From positions 1 to 7,287 of the forward strand of contig CANCSY010000156.1 of NCBI GenBank assembly GCA_947380915.1: a DNA stretch of 7,287 bases, written 5' to 3'. The position numbers and the translations under genes were made by a program. Source of the DNA: Beijerinckiaceae bacterium (GTDB lineage: Bacteria > Pseudomonadota > Alphaproteobacteria > Rhizobiales > Beijerinckiaceae). The first letter of the stretch is position 1. The number at the start of each line of letters is the position of its first letter. This document shows positions 6,062 to 7,287 of this stretch, piece after piece. A model generated the notes under the pieces. That model was given only the letters and a program-made list of their open reading frames with translations. It had not been told where the DNA came from and searched no databases.

Positions 6062-6118
6062 GGGGGCGCCGTTTCGGCGCTGATGGATGTGTTGGGAAAA
6101 TCGCCTCGCGGCGCCCCC
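6062..6118. repeat. Perfect 10-bp inverted repeat with a competing inner hairpin
   Basis: GGGGGCGCCG (6062-6071) and CGGCGCCCCC (6109-6118) are exact reverse complements, 37 nt apart. Part of the left arm, GCGCCG (6066-6071), is also an exact complement of CGGCGC (6075-6080) with a TTT loop. The two pairings exclude each other, so the element could switch between two folds. Confidence 0.65.
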
Positions 6119-6157
6119 TGCGCGGATTGTTCGATCATCGCTCCCGCACTTGGCCCC

Positions 6158-6201
6158 GGCCCTGATCCTTTCCGCCTCTGGCTGAGGGAAAAGGGAGGGC
6201 C
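6158..6201. repeat. Long imperfect hairpin
   Basis: GGCCCT (6158-6163) pairs with AGGGCC (6196-6201). Inside, CCTTTCC (6167-6173) pairs with GGAAAAGG (6187-6194) with one bulged A, closed by a 13-nt loop. About 13 base pairs in total, on either strand. Confidence 0.55.
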
Positions 6202-6375
6202 TCGACGCTTCGAAGGGACCCGTCTGGGCCGCCGCTTCTCGGCATCATGGGTTTGTGAGCGTCATCTGCTCGGACCGGTCGTAGTGCCGGACGGGCGGGT
6301 GACTGGGCATGCGCCAGCGGACGGTTTCGCCCCTATGGCCATTCACCGGCGGCCAGCCAATGAACCATGCCTTTT

Positions 6376-6387
6376 GCGATCGATCGC
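6376..6387. repeat. 12-bp perfect palindrome
   Basis: GCGATCGATCGC is identical to its reverse complement over 12 bp and contains two GATC tetramers. It lies inside the candidate RNA and within the 7-bp pair GGCGGCC (6348-6354) / GGCCGCC (6408-6414). It could be a dimeric protein site in DNA or a kissing loop in RNA; neither is shown. Confidence 0.5.
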
Positions 6388-6427
6388 CCGAGAGACAACC
6401 TCCGGTAGGCCGCCCCGCAGGAACCGC

Positions 6428-6480
6428 TCCCCGCCCACCCGAATACGACCGCTCGCGTCCAGTCCCTCATGGGGCGGGGA
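6428..6480. repeat. 9-bp GC-rich inverted repeat at the predicted RNA 5' end
   Basis: TCCCCGCCC (6428-6436) and GGGCGGGGA (6472-6480) are exact reverse complements separated by 35 nt. The outer arm begins one base inside the predicted leftward transcription start at 6481, as expected for a closing 5' stem. Confidence 0.6.
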
Positions 6481-6486
6481 TGGAGG

Positions 6487-6517
6487 ATTATGTGGTGGAG
6501 TTTGGGGAAAATGTCAA
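6487..6517 (-). promoter_or_regulatory. Leftward sigma-70-type promoter in an AT-rich island
   Basis: On the minus strand: TTGACA, a perfect -35 (6517-6512), a 19-nt spacer, and CATAAT, five of six to the -10 consensus (6492-6487). It lies in the 60-bp stretch 6481-6540, where 38 of 60 bases are A or T, a sharp contrast with the GC-rich surroundings. No protein gene lies downstream on that strand before the leftward terminator at 5991-6029. The spacer is longer than the ideal 17. Confidence 0.5.
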
Positions 6518-6540
6518 GGATTATTTTCTAAAAACGGAAT

Positions 6541-6596
6541 ACCCTCCCCCCTGCGGGAAGTTTCGGCCGCGTCAGCGGATGGGGTGGGGGTCGGGG
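6541..6596 (+). repeat. GC-rich intergenic repeat, copy A
   Basis: It has the layout ACCCTCCCCCCTGCGGG (6541-6557), a middle with CCGC/GCGG (6567-6570 with 6575-6578), and GGGGTGGGGG (6581-6590). Copy B shows the same end blocks in the opposite orientation at 6643-6692. Elements of this CCCTCCCC...GGGGTGGGGG form are, from general knowledge, frequent between genes of alphaproteobacteria; the exact family cannot be named here. Confidence 0.55.
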
Positions 6597-6642
6597 AATG
6601 CTGATCGGGAGCGCGGTTGCGACAGGCGCTAACGCCAGAGAT

Positions 6643-6692
6643 TGCGCTCGCCCCCCACCCCGCACCCCTCCCCACAGGAGGGAGGGGATCGC
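6643..6692 (-). repeat. GC-rich intergenic repeat, copy B, inverted relative to copy A
   Basis: Read on the minus strand it gives CCCCTCCCTCCTGTGGGG and then GGGGTGGGGGG, the same end blocks as copy A. About 20 bases of copy A's middle are replaced by a short GAGGGGTGC. CCCCTCC (6665-6671) can pair with GGAGGGG (6681-6687) as a hairpin. It lies about 95 nt beyond the pntB stop codon, in the likely 3' untranslated region. Confidence 0.55.
6651..6673 (-). other. G-quadruplex motif on the pntB transcript strand
   Basis: On the minus strand, four runs of G (4, 4, 4 and 6) are separated by loops of 1, 3 and 1 nt (T, TGC, A). On the plus strand this is C6-A-C4-GCA-C4-T-C4. Short loops and four-tetrad runs fit the standard criterion for a stable quadruplex. 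It would form in the pntB mRNA about 110 nt after the stop, or in the DNA strand. Confidence 0.6.
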
Positions 6693-6783
6693 CAGGCGTT
6701 GCGCTCAATAATTGAAGTTGCGCGCTGATCTACCAATCCCTGCGTCGAAACGTCTTTCCGGCTGCCGACTGCCGCAAAAACCC

Positions 6784-7287
6784 TCAGTGCCCGAGCGCTT
6801 TGACGATCTGCTCCACCATCTTCTTCGCGTCGGCGAAGAGCATCATGGTGTTGTCCTTGAAGAACAGCTCGTTCTCGACGCCCGCATAGCCAGAACCCAT
6901 GCCGCGCTTGATGAAGAGCACGGTCTTGGCCCGCTCCACATCCAGAATCGGCATGCCGTAGATGGCGGACTTGGGGTCCGTCTTGGCGGCGGGGTTGGTG
7001 ACGTCATTGGCGCCGATCACGAAGGCCACGTCCGCCTGGCCGAATTCAGAGTTGATATCCTCGAGTTCGAAGACCTCGTCATAGGGCACATTGGCTTCCG
7101 CCAGCAGCACGTTCATGTGGCCGGGCATGCGGCCCGCCACCGGATGAATGGCGTATTTGACCTCGACGCCCTCTTTCTTGAGGAGATCGGCCATCTCGCG
7201 CAGGGCGTGCTGGGCCTGGGCCACCGCCATGCCATAGCCCGGCACGATGATGACCTTGGAGGCGTTCTTCATGATATAGGCCGCGTC
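6784..7287 (-). CDS. pntB: NAD(P) transhydrogenase subunit beta, C-terminal part, runs off the right edge
   Basis: Membrane proton-translocating transhydrogenase that drives NADPH formation from NADH using the proton gradient. The window holds the last 167 residues of a protein usually about 465 long: domain III, the NADP(H)-binding domain facing the cytoplasm. Seen, in window-residue numbers: [12 protein letters not shown] (15-26, the dinucleotide-binding fingerprint), [19 protein letters not shown] (47-65), ELEDINSEF (74-82), [12 protein letters not shown] (90-101), [14 protein letters not shown] (104-117), [13 protein letters not shown] (127-139), [14 protein letters not shown] (141-154). 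All are characteristic. The frame is open to the edge (DAAYI precedes the Met at 7272, which is internal, not a start). Stop TGA at 6784-6786. Normally last of a pntA-pntB operon, which would lie to the right. No T-tailed terminator is seen after it. Confidence 0.96.
   Translation of the reverse strand, partial: DAAYIMKNASKVIIVPGYGMAVAQAQHALREMADLLKKEGVEVKYAIHPVAGRMPGHMNVLLAEANVPYDEVFELEDINSEFGQADVAFVIGANDVTNPAAKTDPKSAIYGMPILDVERAKTVLFIKRGMGSGYAGVENELFFKDNTMMLFADAKKMVEQIVKALGH

Larger units (their letters stand above)
5991..6481 (-). ncRNA. Candidate structured noncoding RNA of ~490 nt, family not recognised
   Basis: Predicted from signals rather than homology. A leftward promoter (6487-6517) would start transcription near A at 6481, and a leftward hairpin with T-rich tail ends near 5991. 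Between them no credible reading frame is seen on the minus strand, but there are many inverted repeats. These are a 9-bp stem at 6428-6480 that begins at nucleotide +2, a 7-bp pair (6348-6354 with 6408-6414), the 12-bp palindrome 6376-6387, a long imperfect hairpin at 6158-6201, a 10-bp pair (6062-6071 with 6109-6118), and a 5-bp hairpin at 6045-6061. I checked by eye for RNase P (GAGGAAAGTCC), the tmRNA tag and T-arm, and SRP and 6S landmarks, and saw none. Alternatives are decayed DNA or a set of intergenic repeats. Confidence 0.42.
6633..6706. repeat. 17-nt direct repeats flanking copy B
   Basis: CGCCAGAGATTGCGCTC (6633-6649) and CGCCAGGCGTTGCGCTC (6690-6706) match at 14 of 17 positions, the differences being three adjacent central bases. 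They bracket copy B at a 57-nt spacing, as a target duplication or a repeat-unit boundary might. Confidence 0.55.
5974..6783. other. 810-bp intergenic region without a credible protein gene
   Basis: It lies between the convergent TPR lipoprotein and pntB genes. From left to right it holds the leftward terminator, stacked inverted repeats, the 12-bp palindrome, the 5' stem, the AT-rich island with the leftward promoter, repeat copies A and B, the quadruplex motif and the flanking direct repeats. Open frames exist on the plus strand (for example 6083-6604), but they show no family motif and read straight through the repeats. Nothing notable was seen in 6715-6783. Confidence 0.7.

Noticed and set aside
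6196..6260. A degenerate CTTCGAAGG...CTCGGCATCATGGG stretch resembling another dispersed intergenic repeat
   Set aside because: The resemblance is from memory of repeat styles in related genomes and there is no second copy in the window to compare.
5991..6481. Known RNA identities for the structured region (RNase P RNA, tmRNA, SRP RNA, 6S RNA)
   Set aside because: No GAGGAAAGTCC core, no tmRNA tag-like coding stretch or GGTTCGAATCC arm, and no other landmark was found on either strand by eye. A covariance search would be decisive.
6581..6595. Plus-strand G runs in repeat copy A as a quadruplex
   Set aside because: Only three runs of four or more G are present, so the standard four-run criterion fails.
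6083..6604. Plus-strand open frame of 173 codons between the TPR gene and pntB (and the overlapping frames 6309-6632 plus and 6514-6708 minus)
   Set aside because: They read through GC-rich repeats, are rich in Pro, Arg and Gly, show no domain or ribosome site, and conflict with the leftward promoter and terminator signals.
6746..6783. A hairpin plus A-run after pntB as an intrinsic terminator
   Set aside because: On the pntB strand the T-run (6776-6780) comes before the weak CGGC/GCCG stem, which is the wrong order for termination.

Overview
The window is GC-rich, with codon use and family matches typical of an alphaproteobacterium, most likely Hyphomicrobiales (Rhizobiales). This placement rests on the style of the purE-purK-rpsU block, the S21 protein sequence and paired DUF465 proteins; the genus cannot be read from the sequence. 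Nearly all genes look like core housekeeping genes. There is no CRISPR array, transposase, tRNA or rRNA.

Left part (1-2170). The 5' 363 codons of prpE (propionyl-CoA synthetase) run leftward off the window. Head-to-head with it is a TSUP-family (TauE/SafE-like) membrane permease. Directly behind the permease lies the last ~43 codons of a different acyl-CoA synthetase (medium/long-chain type). It has no body and an apparent 1-nt deletion, but keeps its stop codon and a strong hairpin; it reads as a gene fossil.

Middle part (2198-4955). Two small DUF465 coiled-coil proteins are divergently transcribed. The right one leads into purE and purK, which together convert AIR to CAIR in purine synthesis. 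purE and purK are 4 nt apart and probably translationally coupled. rpsU (ribosomal protein S21) follows with its own probable promoter and a clear intrinsic terminator.

Right part (5022-7287). An outer-membrane-type lipoprotein made of six TPR repeats faces the 3' end of pntB (proton-translocating transhydrogenase, NADP-binding domain), which enters from the right edge. The ~810 bp between them has no credible protein gene but is rich in structure. A leftward promoter-like sequence (perfect TTGACA, 19-nt spacer, CATAAT) is followed by a 9-bp GC-rich stem starting at the expected transcript start. Several further inverted repeats follow, ending in a leftward hairpin with a T-rich tail. Together these predict a leftward, structured, noncoding RNA of about 490 nt that I cannot match to RNase P RNA, tmRNA, SRP RNA or 6S RNA. 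Between it and pntB lie two oppositely oriented, GC-rich intergenic repeats. One carries a four-run G-quadruplex motif on the pntB transcript strand and is flanked by 17-nt direct repeats.

The RNA candidate is the most interesting item. The acyl-CoA synthetase fossil and the G-quadruplex repeat come next.
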